64,000 bases of DNA from Iris pallida (taxonomy: Eukaryota > Streptophyta > Magnoliopsida > Asparagales > Iridaceae), in assembly GCA_029216955.1 (NCBI GenBank), contig JANAVB010033217.1, positions 1,809,059-1,873,058 of the forward strand. The letters run 5' to 3'. The position numbers and the translations under genes were made by a program. This document shows, in pieces, positions 9,278 to 20,794 of the stretch. The notes beneath the pieces were generated by a model. It saw only the letters and a list, made by a program, of their open reading frames with translations. It did not search any database and was not told the origin of the DNA. How positions within the stretch are numbered: the first letter of the stretch is position 1; the number at the start of each line of letters is the position of its first letter.

Positions 9278-9565
9278 CTATTTTCCAGAGCGAATAAGCT
9301 TGACGCCTAACTCTTCTACATTTTGGACTCCCATGCGGTGTAACAGAGCAACGAACATTTTACGCTTCTCTGCGAGGTTCTGCCCATCAGAAGAAGAGGA
9401 GCCGTCCAGACCAAAGTAGCCCAAGAAATTCTTGGCTAAATGCATATGGTCGTCCTTGAGCTCGATGACGACAGGTTCGGGTTCTTGGCCCCCGAAAGTG
9501 GGGTCACCATGGGAACAGAATCCCAACTTACGTGCTTCTTCTTCAGCAGCTTCCTTTGGAGTCAT
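9278..9565 (-). CDS. antisense gene C of the Tat element, 95-aa protein
   Basis: A complete ORF from ATG 9563-9565 to TAG 9278-9280. The N-terminus is acidic (MTPKEAAEEEARKLGF). A middle proline/glutamate stretch is followed by a predicted helical C-terminus (LAEKRKMFVALLHRMG) and a basic end. A TATATAAA box lies about 40 bp upstream, giving a very short leader. I do not recognise a domain. It is the gene closest to the 3' LTR: polypurine tract and LTR begin about 210 bp upstream of its ATG on the other strand, so all three antisense genes are inside the retroelement. Confidence 0.6.
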   Translation of the reverse strand: MTPKEAAEEEARKLGFCSHGDPTFGGQEPEPVVIELKDDHMHLAKNFLGYFGLDGSSSSDGQNLAEKRKMFVALLHRMGVQNVEELGVKLIRSGK

Positions 9566-9604
9566 GGTTTCAAAAGATGAAAGTCAAAAATTGAATTCTC
9601 TCGG

Positions 9605-9612
9605 TTTATATA
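9605..9612 (-). promoter_or_regulatory. TATA box for antisense gene C
   Basis: TATATAAA on the minus strand, about 40 bp upstream of the gene C ATG. Confidence 0.6.
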
Positions 9613-9777
9613 ATAGAGCTTGCTGGCTGTTCATTTCTTCCAATCAGATTCAATCAATCTCGAAAAATGAAGAGTCATCATGACATTTAATGAACTCATG
9701 CCAGCGTGTCAGGACTCATTCCCACTTTCTGTTCAAAGTAATTTCGCACTTTTGAAAATCATAAAGTTCGAAAACTT

Positions 9778-9789
9778 TGAAGGGGGTCT
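9778..9789 (+). other. polypurine tract of the Tat element
   Basis: TTGAAGGGGGTCT immediately before the TGTAGGATG start of the 3' LTR. It would prime plus-strand cDNA synthesis. Confidence 0.7.
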
Positions 9790-10032
9790 TGTAGGATGTG
9801 GAAAATTATGACACGCTGTCATTTTCATCCATACGCTTAAAGATAGATGTCAGTTGAAGCCATACGCTCATTCAAAAGCCATACGCTCAGTAAATATTTT
9901 ATTATTTACTGAAGTGACAGCACAGCATATGTTTAAATGAGGAATGAATCTGACACTTCATCTTTCGTGCAAAGACAGCTGTCACGAGAAAAGTAACCGT
10001 CGCATAAGTTTTTGAAGAGTCGGTTTTGTCTT

Positions 10033-10266
10033 TTACGAGGACAACTCAGCAGCCTTCATAAATGCAAAAGCCATCATTACTGTCAGTTTTGACAGTCTGT
10101 CAGCCGTCAAATCCGCAGTCACGACGCTCGAGAAGATTTTGTCAGTTATGGGAAGATATGGTGTACCAAAGAAGATTGATGATAGCCACGTGGCCACTTC
10201 TCCAGTGAGCGTATCAACCTCACATGACTCCTTCTTCACCCAGCCAAGTGAGCGTATCGACCTCAC
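10033..10266 (-). CDS. possible antisense ORF inside the Tat 3' LTR
   Basis: A 77-codon minus-strand ORF. Its C-terminal 55 residues are of mixed, protein-like composition (IFFGTPYLPITDKIFSS), but the N-terminus is encoded by the 43-bp tandem repeat and no clear TATA box was found. It could be a fourth antisense gene or chance. Confidence 0.2.
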   Translation of the reverse strand: MRSIRSLGWVKKESCEVDTLTGEVATWLSSIFFGTPYLPITDKIFSSVVTADLTADRLSKLTVMMAFAFMKAAELSS

Positions 10267-10375
10267 ATGACTCCTTCTTCACATAGTCAAGTGAGCGTAT
10301 GGACCTCACATGATTCCTTGCTAAATAAGCGAGCGTATGACCTCACATGACTCCTTGCCCACAAAGTAAGCGTAT
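10205..10375 (+). repeat. 43-bp tandem repeat in LTR U3
   Basis: Units begin at 10205, 10248 and 10291, with a shortened fourth. The core is GTGAGCGTAT, GACCTCACATGACTCCTT. It lies in the U3 upstream of the LTR TATA box, where enhancer repeats are common. Confidence 0.8.
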
Positions 10376-10676
10376 GGATTTCCTATGGCACTACGCTGTC
10401 CAAGTCAGCATATAAACTCTCCTTCAACGAGGCAGCGTATTACAGCAACCATATCCAGGATTACAGTCAACACACGTTCTCACGTGTCCTGTACCAGTTA
10501 TCCACTTCTCTAGAAGTTATGCAACGTGGCATCCAGGCCATCAATCTCTCCTGAACATGCTCTACTACTTTCAACCGCACGCTAATGTGTCTCCATCAGA
10601 ATTCGCCATGCGTCCCTGCAGTTATGCACACGTCAAGTAACTACCTGAGCGTATGCTTAAGGACAGTTATCCTGAA

Positions 10677-10690
10677 CTCTATAAAAAAGA
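10677..10690 (+). promoter_or_regulatory. LTR core promoter (TATA box)
   Basis: CTCTATAAAAAAG within the 3' LTR, about 890 bp from its start and followed about 170 bp later by a poly(A)-like signal, as expected for the U3-R border. Confidence 0.6.
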
Positions 10691-10895
10691 GTTTCTTCAT
10701 CCTTATCAGAGACTACAAGTCATTTTCAGAGAGAACAGAGAGATTGCCCAGTTGCTGTCCAAGTTCTTCGAAGTTCGAGTTTTCTTCATCGCATCGTCCA
10801 AGGGATAAAGTAATCGTCTTCTAGATTAGATTCTTACAGTTGTAATTTTCTCAGATACAAAATAAATAAAGTGAATTTATTTATGGAAAACAACA

Positions 10896-11545
10896 CCAAG
10901 CTAAACTAGGTCATACTAGGTCATACTGAACCAAACTAGGTCACACTAGGACAACCAAGGTCAAACAAGGTCACAGGAAGTCTATTCAAGTTAAACTAGG
11001 TCAATCTGGGTCAAGGGTTGACTTACAGTTGACTTTTGGTTAACTGGTCAACCCTAGGTCAAACTAGTCTAATGTTGACTAATTGTTGACTTTCAGTCAA
11101 CTGGTCAACTCTGGTTTGGTTTCGGGTCAATTCTAGTCATTATTAGGCTAAGTTTGACTTTCGGTTGACTTTCGTTGACTTTTGGTCAAAACGGTCAATC
11201 GAGGTCAAAACTAGTCTAAGGGCACTAATCCTAACCATTACCAACCAAGAGAACCTATTTCTAGCCACATCTAGCAATCAGAAACCCAATACCTTATATT
11301 ACCCAATATCCTAACCTTTACCCTTTACAAGGTATTCCCGATACCTTGCCACATTACAAAGGAAACCCTTCTAGATCTCAGGATACTAGCCTAGGCTTCT
11401 TAGGGTAGCTAGATACCATCCTATCTAGGGTTTACCAACCAAGAAATCTAGGGTTCTTGGACATCTAGTCCACCTTATGGTCATATTGGTCATCTCAACA
11501 TTACATTAGTGTATCGTCATGATACGCTATGGTATCTTGAGATAC
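10896..11545. other. TTGAC/GTCAA-rich stretch, probable F2 LTR remnant
   Basis: Dense GGTCAA, TTGAC and CTAGG words to about 11230, then AT/C-rich unique sequence. Similar GGTCAA-rich text occurs in the F2 LTRs (37640-37740 and 43930-44040) and in the F2 internal region (41240-41320), so this is probably the continuation of the F2 LTR at 18996-21753 split by the family G element. No gene seen. Confidence 0.45.
11541..11545 (+). repeat. target site duplication GATAC, left
   Basis: Matches GATAC at 18991-18995 and brackets the family G element exactly. Confidence 0.9.
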
Positions 11546-12497
11546 TGTCACGCCCCGCTCCCGTAGGAGCGATCTCGTCCTCGCTAAGGCGTGATACCGT
11601 ACGAGCCTAGATTGCGCTCGTGCAAGGCAGTTTCATAACGACCGATTACATCGACTGTGACGGGGTCGTCGCACAGAAGTCCCAAGCAGAAACATTGAAA
11701 CATGCAGTAGAAATTTAGAACAAGCACACATGAACACAAGTCATTCAAAAGAAGCTCTTTATCGATATTGAATACAAGATTACATTTATGGGCGCAAGGC
11801 TAAATTATAAATCTCTCGTGCATACTTTTCTCTCATTTTATAATTCACTCTGATCTCTCTCATCTCTCGATACAATAATTGAATCCAGCGAAAGCTTCGG
11901 AAGGCGATGTCCATACATTATGTCCCGTATAAGTCTTCAATCCACGCGGCCGCATGCTTCGAATCGCCAAGGAACTCCGTGCCTCGACGCATCCAAGCGA
12001 GCTCCGCGCCATGAGCTTCTACCTGTGCCTGCACATGAAAACTGTGTGGGTGTCAGTACTCAACTGTACTGGTGGAGTGAGCTTCTCGCCCACCCATACA
12101 TAACCGACACGTTCATTTACTTTGTGTAGTTTAAATCCCTTTCGATTGTCTTTCTAGTCTTGCCTTAGGATCAGTTTTAAGACCACGACACCTGACCAAC
12201 TCGTTATGCGACGACATAATCGCGCTATCATGACAACGTGTATTACGATCGAGGCAGTATCTCGTCGTGCATGTACTTGACCAAACTTGAACTCGGGACA
12301 GCAGGGTCGTGCCATACTCTATTCGAGACTTCAACACATTCGAGATAGCGCTTCGCCGAGGAGCAACTCATACGAACTCGGCTGTGCAAAGACTTTCAAT
12401 ACTTTTGCGTGCCTCTAGACCAATTCTCGTGCTAACGACGTCAAGGGGTAACGACTCATGCAGGTCGTGCCTAATGACTGCCTGACTTAGCAATACC

Positions 12498-12570
12498 GAT
12501 ACGCGAAAGCCAATACTTGATACGCGAAAGCCAATACGCGAATGCCAATAATAATACGCGAAAGCCTTGC
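12498..12570 (+). repeat. TACGCGAAAGCCAA short tandem repeat in family G LTR
   Basis: Four variants of TACGCGAAAGCCAATA. The same array occurs in the other LTR at about 17367-17440. Confidence 0.8.
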
Positions 12571-13058
12571 TTAGTGCCGAAGCACGTGTCTCTCTGACAT
12601 AAGCTATAACTCATTCCTTTCGTGCCGATACAAGGCTGGCACTAACGGGATTACATCTTGTTGACTTTATACACGTCGTGCTAGACTGTCTCATGATTTG
12701 ACCAATGCCGTACTAGTACTTGACGCTATCCAAAGGCAAACACGCAGATTGCCGCTCTTGCCGACACAACTATATGAGTGGTCACTAGTAATGTCAAGCT
12801 ATCTTGGACACGGCTCGGCGGGGGTATCAGGCCGCCCTTCCAATGGGTAGCTAGCCCTGGAAGCGCCGATACTCTCATACGGTTATCCGGCATCCTGCTT
12901 TGAGCCGCACTCGCTTCCCCCGGGCCGAATGATCCCGGCGCCCCGGCAATCATTCGAGAAGACTACACCTTGTCGACAAGTTGTCCAATGACCATGCAAG
13001 TCTCAATTCGATCTATCCAGTCCTTCCTTAATATGATCATGCTTTCCTTCTATATATC

Positions 13059-13195
13059 GAGACTCCCAAGCCGCAGGACCGATCTCGTGTGTTTCTTTAT
13101 CAAGACATAGCGAGACTCCCAAGTAGCAGGACCGATCTCGTGTGTGGGACTTATCAAGACTTAACGAGACTCCCAAGTAGCGGGACCGATCTCGG
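13059..13195 (+). repeat. approximately 54-bp tandem repeat in family G LTR
   Basis: Three units starting CGAGACTCCCAAG and containing GGACCGATCTCG. They are mirrored at about 17930-18065 in the 5' LTR. Confidence 0.8.
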
Positions 13196-13325
13196 CGACA
13201 ACCAGTCGCATAGACTTCCTTTGTTCGTGGCAAGCTTTTCACTAAACCGACCGTAGCTCGTGCCTTAGACAGACCTGGTTCTCTAGGCGATGCTAACGCT
13301 CAAGTCATATACTTTATACGACGAG

Positions 13326-15954
13326 TGAATTAAAATTAGAGTAGTGTAATGGACATGACAGTTAGTGTATTAGCTTCCAATTCCAGAGTTTAAACAATGT
13401 GTGTATGAAAACTAATTCAAACAAAACAGTGTGTATATGTTCTAATCTGAAATCAAGGAATCAAAAGTCAGTTGACAGTGTAGCAATTTGGGAATTAAGG
13501 TGAACTAGAATCTCTCAGGTTTTACTTAATGGGAAATCTCAGTTTAAAATCCAACTAACCATCATCTCAGTTTACTTATGGGTTTTCTAGGTTTCAGATA
13601 TTGAAATTGATAGTGTAATGGTCATGGGTCTCAGGTTTCAAGTATTGAGTTTCCAGTTTACATAGAGTAGTGTGTGTGTATAGACATATAGGTTCAGGTT
13701 TCCATCACAGGTTATAAAGTGTGTATGAACATGTGTGTGTGTAGCAGGGATATTAGGGATAGTTTCATATTTCAGTTTTCAATAGAGAAGAGAAATCTCA
13801 GTTTAAAAGCAAATTTCGAAAACCTATTCCATGCTAATATGATCCCCAATATGTAGGTTAATACTCAGTTAAAAACATGACCAAGTTCAGTTCCTCGTAG
13901 TGACTTGTGTGTGTGTGTAAGGGTGTCCCTGTTTTACAGTATGCAACAGTGAATTAATCCTAGGATTTAGTATTCAGGAAAAAGAAAGTCTAGATGACAG
14001 TTCTCATTAAACTAACAGTGGGTTAACGAAAAGCAAATGGATTTAACATGACAATTTTACATTCAAATCAGTTTTCAGAAAATGGGAATTAAAATCAGAA
14101 AATTGAGGACTGCACTGTGTATTCAGTTGACAGTGCAATTAGTAGTTCAACACTTCAAAATCACACTCGAAAACTAAAAACCTTACACCAATCAATAACC
14201 CACATCGTAGTAATGTAAATTCACATGTACATGGATTAAATTGGCAATTAACATCGATTAAAACAGGAAAAAAAACTCAAAAATGAAGAACAGTAACTAC
14301 GTATCAGTTAATTTGGGGAATTCGAATTTTCGAATTCAAAACACATCAAAATGCCAAACAAAGGGTTGGTAATTGATATCAAACATGTGAGGATACATGA
14401 GAGTGTATTCGTGTCCAAGAATTGGACACGAATCGTGTCCAAACAAACACGTGTACACAGACACTTGACAGTGCACGAACAATCATCGTGCACGCGCGTA
14501 TAACACACGACACACGACACGACACGACACGTGTTTGTGTCCAGAGGTTCACCTAGGATAGCTCTAGGTCTAACACACCATGTATTGGGTGCACGAGTCC
14601 CACAGACACGACACGACACGCATGTCAGTCGTTCCTGTGCACGCGCACAGCAGCCCGTGCGCGACAGCGCACGGCCAATGCAACCCCGATAACTCCATGT
14701 ATAGTGTACGAGATGCTCCCAAATTTTGGGAGCATGGTCGCAGACGTTGCCCCAAGGTTCACACCAAAAATCAGGACACGACGTGTCCTGTGTCCAGAGA
14801 TATGGACCCCGTGATGCAGGACACGGCCTACGGCTCGTGCTGCGTGTCCACGCGCAAAAATAGGACAAAAATGGACACGAAACACACTACTGTCTTCACA
14901 AATTTAATACACACATCAAGATCTACAAATCCATGCAATTATATTTTAAAAATATAAAAATTAATTCCTATGTGGCATTTCTACAAACATCTAGTATATC
15001 AATACGATACGTGTCCGATACGGGCATAAAATGGACACGAATTGTACCCAAATTTCGTGGGCAGCTAGGGGACTCCTAGATCTAGCCCTAAATGCAAAGA
15101 AAACGAAATATTAATGCAATTTGTGGAGTTTTACCTATAGGTGCAAAAAGCTTGAAAAAGCTCCAAATGGGGGATTCCTCCTTGCTAGCCAAATGCTCCC
15201 AAATTTTTCGAAAGCTGGGATTATCCTTAAATAACAGCAAGTATAGATGAATTAGGATCTAATGCAACTTGTTAGGATTAAAAAGGAATTAAAATGGATT
15301 TTCTAGGAATTTCTAAAGATGGAATTTACCTCTTTTTCCAAATATGAACTTTCTAAAGGGGGCTAACCTAATGGAAGAGAGTATAAATAGGGGGATGATC
15401 CCTAGGTGGCCAGCCATGATGATTAGGATTAGGGTTTCTAGTAATGGGCTATGGGCTTTGGGCCTCTATGGCTTAAGTTGATAATCATTGGTTTTAAAAC
15501 CATAAGTCATGGCTTATGACTAAAAGCCTTCTATTCTAACTTGAGTCTAAATGACCAAATCATGGGTTGATCTAGGTTAGACTAAGGTTACATACTAAAC
15601 CAAGTCACCTTAGTTAGGTTTAGCTTCTAGGTTAGGCTCCAAAGTCAACACTAGTCAAGTCTAGATTAACACTTAATTAAATTATACCAAAAATCATATA
15701 AATTCTAATAAATCTCAATAATTCATAATAATTCAAAATAATATATATTAAATTCAAATAATTCAAAAAAAGGTAAAAATACCCTCAAACTAGAAATGTG
15801 GTAGATGAAATACCCTAATCACAAGTCATAATTTTAAATAGTTTAAAAATAATTAAAAATCACCAAAAATCATAATATGAAATAAATATCAGTAAATAAT
15901 AATTATAATTACAAAATTTCAAAATTACCCTCTTCTGGAAAACTGGGTGTTATA
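13326..15954 (-). mobile_element. truncated F2 LTR inside family G element
   Basis: In minus orientation it starts TATAACACCCAGTTTTCC, a one-base variant of the TGTAACACCCAG start of the F2 LTR at 41192. It shares the AT-rich first 300 bp, the telo-box/TATA region, the GACACG-rich block and the 11-bp-arm palindrome (14713-14735). The far end expected as GTCGTGACA is missing; the junction to family G is at 13325/13326. Minus-strand ORFs here are low-complexity products of GACACG repeats. Confidence 0.75.
14713..14735. repeat. perfect palindrome, 11-bp arms
   Basis: Arm ATGCTCCCAAA, one central base, and its exact complement. It is conserved at 39942-39964 (perfect) and 46234-46256 (one mismatch) in the complete F2 LTRs. 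Confidence 0.9.
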
Positions 15955-16400
15955 ACACTCTAAGTGTAACTTCGTTCCCGACCGAGCGGTACTTGATATC
16001 GCTCGTAACTCGTTTGCACCAAAAGTCGAGGTGCGCGACACGCGACACAACTTAGCCAAAAGGTCGTGTGCATAGCTATCCCGTGCGGACTATGTTCGAG
16101 TTTTGCATGCTCATCTGCTAATATCGACGTAGGACAAGTTGGGCACACACGCGACTTGCTAACATTAGCATGTGTTTTCTACCAAGACAAGTTGACACCG
16201 TTCGGCACAAAGGCCTACCAATGTGTCCGGCGATGGCCTACCGATGCGTTTGATGGAACGCTTGTACGAGCTTTTGAAAATATTTAGACTTATTGTATAG
16301 ACATGCCGAGGGACAATCGAGAGAGAGAGCACACTTCTTTTTCCAACGTTGAGCTTTCAAAACTGAGAAATTCGACGTGAAGTCCAAGGACGTAAAGCCG
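15955..16400 (-). other. leader region of the family G element
   Basis: Between the primer-binding site and the F2 junction. No ORF with Gag-like features; it is probably the untranslated leader and the beginning of a lost gag. Confidence 0.55.
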
Positions 16401-16413
16401 TGCTCTGATACCA
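16401..16413 (-). other. primer-binding site, tRNA-iMet type
   Basis: TGGTATCAGAGCA on the minus strand, 3 nt from the LTR end at 16417. This is the standard plant initiator-methionine tRNA site. Confidence 0.9.
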
Positions 16414-16416
16414 TTA

Positions 16417-18990
16417 TGCTACGCTCCGCTCTCATAGCAGCGATCTCGTCCTCGCTAAGGCGTGATGCCGCACGAGCCTAGATTGTGCTCGTGCAAGGCA
16501 GTTTCATAACGGCCAATTACATCGGCTGCGACGGGGTCGTCGCACAGAAGTCCCAAGCAGAAACATTGAAACATGCAGCATAAATTTAGAACAAGCACAC
16601 ATGAACACAAGTCATTCAAAAGAAGCTCTTTATTGATATTGAATATAAGATTACATTTGTGGGCACAAGGCCAAATTACAGGTCTCTCATGCTCACTTTT
16701 CTCTCATTTTACAATTCACTCTGCTCTCTCTCATCTCTCGATACAATACTTGAATCCAGCGGAAGCTTCGGAAGGCGATGTCCATACATTATGTTCCGTA
16801 TAAGTCTTCAATCCACACGACCGCACGCTTCGAATCGCCAAGGAACTCCGTGCCTCGACGTATCCAAGCGAGCTCCGCGCCACGAGCTTCTACCTGTGCC
16901 TGCACATAAAAACTGTGTGGGTGTCAGTACTCAACTGTACTGGTGGAGTGAGCTTCTCGCCCACCCATACATAACCGACACGTTCATTTACTTTGTGCAG
17001 TTTAAATCCCTTTCGATTGTCTTTCTAGTCTTGCCTTAGGATCAATTTTAAGACCATGACACCTGACCAACTCGTTATGTGACGACATAGTCGTGCTATC
17101 ATGACAACGTGTATTACGATCGAGGCAGTACCTCGTCGTGCATGTACTTGACCAAACTTGAACTCGGGACAGCAGGGTCATGCCATACTCTATTCTAGAC
17201 TTCAACACATTCGACATAGCACTTCGCCGAGGAGCAACTCATGCGAACTCGGCTGTGCCAAGACTTTCAATAGTTTCGCGTGCCTCTAGACCAATTCTCG
17301 TGCTAGCGACGTCAAGGGGTAACGACTCGTGCAGGTCGTGCCTAATGACTCCCTGACTTAGCAATGCCGATACGCAAAAGCCAATACTTGATACGCGAAA
17401 GCCAATATGCGAATGCCAATAATGATACGCGAAAGCCTTGCTTAGTGCCGAAGCACGTGTCTCTCTGACATAAGCTATAACTCATTCCTTTCGTGCCTAT
17501 ACAAGGCTGGCACTAATGGGATTACATCTTGCTGACTTTATACACGTCGTGCTAGACTGTCTCATGATTTGACCAATGCCGTGCTAGTACTTGACGCTAT
17601 CCAAAGACAAACATGCGGATTGCCGCTCTTGCCGACACAATTATATGAGTGGTCACTAGCAATGTCAAGCTATCTTGGACACGGCTCGGTGGGGGTATCG
17701 GGCCGCCCTTCCAATGGGTAGCTAGCCCCAGAAGCGCCGATACTCCCATGTGGTTATCCGGCATCCTGCTTTGAGCCGCACTCGCTTCCCCCGGGCCGAA
17801 TGATCCAGACGCCCCGGTAATCATTCGAGAAGACTACACCTTGTCGACAAGTTGTCCAATGACCATGCAAGTCTCAATTTGATCTATCCAGTCCTTCCTT
17901 AACATGACCATGCTTTCCTTCTATATATCAAGACTCCCAAGTCGCGGGACCGATCTCGTGTGTTTCTTTATCAAGACATAGCGAGACTCCCAAGTAGCGG
18001 GACCGATCTCGTGTGCGGGACTTATCAAGACTTAACGAGACTCCCAAGTAGCGGGACCGATCTCGGCGACAACCAGTCGCATGGACTTCCTTTGTTCGTG
18101 GCAAGCTTTTCACTAAACCGACCGTAGCTCGTGCCTTAGAAAGACCTGGTTCTCTAGGCATTGCTAATGCTCAAGTCTTATACTTTATACGATGAGCCTT
18201 GTTCTCAAGGGACTACGCGACTTGACAATCGCAGATAGAGCAGGACAGTGCTAGAATTGGCTTCGATAGCCCAGCACAACTCTTGTCTACTTATTCGGGC
18301 AACGTGTCGACGAGCAAAGGCTACGCCGAGCTACGCATCGAGGGAACGTGCTATGCATGGGGTCGACTTGAACAACCAAGTTCGTGCCTAGACTTAAGCC
18401 AACAGCCGTGCAAGATGACTTAACTAGCGGGACGTGCGAAGGCTATGCCAAGCCTTACGGGACAGGACCGTGCATGCTTTATTAAGCATTCATGCGGACG
18501 ACACCTATGACTTAGGCTGATTCGAGTGTTGGGGCAAAACGACGGAACCGTGCATGCTTTATCAAGCATTCACGCAGGCGGCGCCTATGACTTAGGCTAT
18601 TTCAAGTGTCGGGACAACTTAGCAACTTAAGCCAACTTCCTTCTCCCAAGCCACGGGAACGAAGGATCGAGTGTCATTTGAAAGCATGCTGAGCCGACTT
18701 CTAAGCAGACCGTGGGACCATTTTCCATGTTCTAAGACATTCCGACGGGTCGGGACTATTCCCTTAGCTATGTGGATACGTCTCTTTTATTAACAATTCT
18801 AACTTGTGCAAATTAAAAACATACGCATTATTATGTGAAGGCTAAGATGAGACAAGTTCACCGAAACTACCCCACCTGTGCGAGGAGTCGCCTCGACCGA
18901 GCGAGCCTTCGAGTAGCCATTGCAAGGCTAAGTCCGAACGCCATTGGCGTTTCGATTTCTCCGATTGACTTTGCGGGACGGGGCACTACA
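16417..18990 (-). mobile_element. family G 5' LTR, complete
   Basis: In minus orientation it starts TGTAGTGCCCCGTCCC and ends GAGCGTAGCA. It holds an AATAAA signal near 16630, the TACGCGAAAGCC array, the 54-bp repeats and a duplicated GTGCATGCTTTAT(T/C)AAGCATTCA segment (about 18470-18620). It is similar to 11546-13325 and to the solo LTR at 58705-61044. Confidence 0.85.
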
Positions 18991-18995
18991 GATAC
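18991..18995 (+). repeat. target site duplication GATAC, right
   Basis: Partner of 11541-11545. Confidence 0.9.
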
Positions 18996-19189
18996 CACAC
19001 CCTACTCTCTACCAACCTTCCTAGTTCACTCTTCCACACTCTCCTAGTGTCTAGGTTAGCCCTCTCTGCTAGGATACTAACTTATCTAAGCCACTATCCT
19101 AACTAACCACTCACACAAACTCAAAACAAACCATATGGGACTGATTTTGAATGTATTAAAATGGGAAAAGGAATGGGATATGGAGTGAA

Positions 19190-19620
19190 ATATTGAATGA
19201 ATGGAAGAGTGAATGGATTGAATGAATGCATGAATGAATGAAATGAATGAATGAAATGAATGAATGGTGGAATGAAATAAATGAGTGAATCATGGATAGA
19301 ATGAATGGATTAACTGAATGTTTGAAGGAATGGATGAACAAATGTATGTGTGAATGAATGTATAGATAGATGACTAAATGGATGGATGAATTTTTATGTG
19401 GACTGAATTTGAATGGAAGAGTGAATGAATGTTGAGTGAATGAATGGATGAAATGATATTGGGATTTATGAATTGGATGCATGAGTGAATGGATGAATGA
19501 ATGGAGCAATGGGTGGGCTGAATTGAATGAGTGAATGGAAAATTGAAGGGAAGAATGAATGTAAGAATGAATGGAAGAATGGGGAAATGAATGTTTGAAT
19601 TAATGGAGGGATTGATGAAT
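19190..19620 (+). repeat. GAAT/GGATGAAT minisatellite
   Basis: About 430 bp of degenerate tetranucleotide GAAT with GGAT variants. The long minus-strand ORFs (HSFIHS-type peptides) are artefacts of this repeat. Confidence 0.9.
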
Positions 19621-19635
19621 TGATTATCAAGGCTG

Positions 19636-19815
19636 CTATGGGGCTGTCCCCCCACCCCTCCTGCACACTGCAAAGCAGTGCCTATACTGCTACTGCTGCT
19701 GTTAACTAAGCAGTCCCCTGTGGGGACTGCTACTGCTCCCCCCTGCAGTAGCCCGAGAGCTACTGCTGCTACTGCACTGTATATTGTAGCAGTACATACT
19801 GCTAACTGCTGCTGT
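19636..19815. repeat. CTACTGC/GCAGTAG-rich patch with hairpins
   Basis: Dense CTGCT and CAGTAG words. 19709-19731 is a perfect hairpin: AGCAGTCCCC, loop TGT, GGGGACTGCT. No gene. Confidence 0.8.
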
Positions 19816-19980
19816 TAATTCCTCCCTTTCAATCCTTCACTTTCTCACTCTCTCTACCACTCTCTACTTCTCTAATCCCTCTCTCACTCTCCATATCTCA
19901 TTCTCTATATCTCCCTCTCACTCTCTCTATATAATCTCTACACACACATCAATAATATATATAAAGACACCCACACACCC

Positions 19981-20631
<651 letters not shown>

Positions 20632-20702
<71 letters not shown>

Positions 20703-20714
20703 TATATATATATA

Positions 20715-20783
<69 letters not shown>
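20632..20783. repeat. TA microsatellite between duplicated blocks
   Basis: About 150 bp of TA with two TTTT interruptions. Confidence 0.95.

Positions 20784-20794
<11 letters not shown>

Larger units (their letters stand above)
1..10895 (+). mobile_element. Tat-lineage Ty3/gypsy LTR retrotransposon, 5' truncated by window
   Basis: Seen: gag zinc knuckle, aspartic protease, reverse transcriptase with YVDD, a degenerate first RNase H, a second complete RNase H, and integrase, in that order on one frame. Then come a 3-kb region with three minus-strand genes, a polypurine tract and a 3' LTR. Known: the integrase-last order is Ty3/gypsy, and a second RNase H after a decayed first one is a hallmark of the Tat/Ogre/Retand group; some members (for example Grande) carry antisense ORFs between pol and the 3' LTR. 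The 5' LTR, primer-binding site and gag N-terminus lie outside the window. The 3' end is 10892 or 10895, because the TSD cannot be checked. Confidence 0.9.
9790..10895 (+). mobile_element. 3' LTR of the Tat element
   Basis: It starts with TGTAGGATGTGG just after the polypurine tract. Inside are AGCGTA repeats, a TATA box (about 10677-10690) and an AATAAATAAAG poly(A)-like signal (about 10860-10871), in U3-R-U5 order. It ends with GGAAAACA or GGAAAACAACA (10892 or 10895). Only one LTR is in the window, so the right boundary is approximate. Confidence 0.7.
11546..13325 (-). mobile_element. family G 3' LTR, truncated
   Basis: Closely similar along its length to 16417-18200, beginning CACGCCCCGCTCC and including the same internal repeats. 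The similarity stops abruptly after ACGAG at 13325, where the equivalent LTR continues for about 800 bp. Confidence 0.85.
11546..18990 (-). mobile_element. family G LTR retrotransposon, collapsed, minus strand
   Basis: Terminal TG...CA and a GATAC duplication define the ends. In minus orientation: 5' LTR 16417-18990, tRNA-iMet primer-binding site, about 445 bp of leader, then a truncated foreign LTR (F2), then the 3' LTR lacking its first part (11546-13325). No gag or pol remains. The missing core is best explained by insertion of an F2 element followed by a deletion joining F2 to the 3' LTR. Confidence 0.85.

Noticed and set aside
14308..14957. Overlapping ORFs of 125-186 codons on both strands
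   Set aside because: Products of GACACG-rich LTR sequence; compositionally biased, overlapping and not kept in frame in the related LTRs.
19156..19673. Minus-strand ORFs rich in His-Ser-Phe
   Set aside because: Translation of the GAAT minisatellite.
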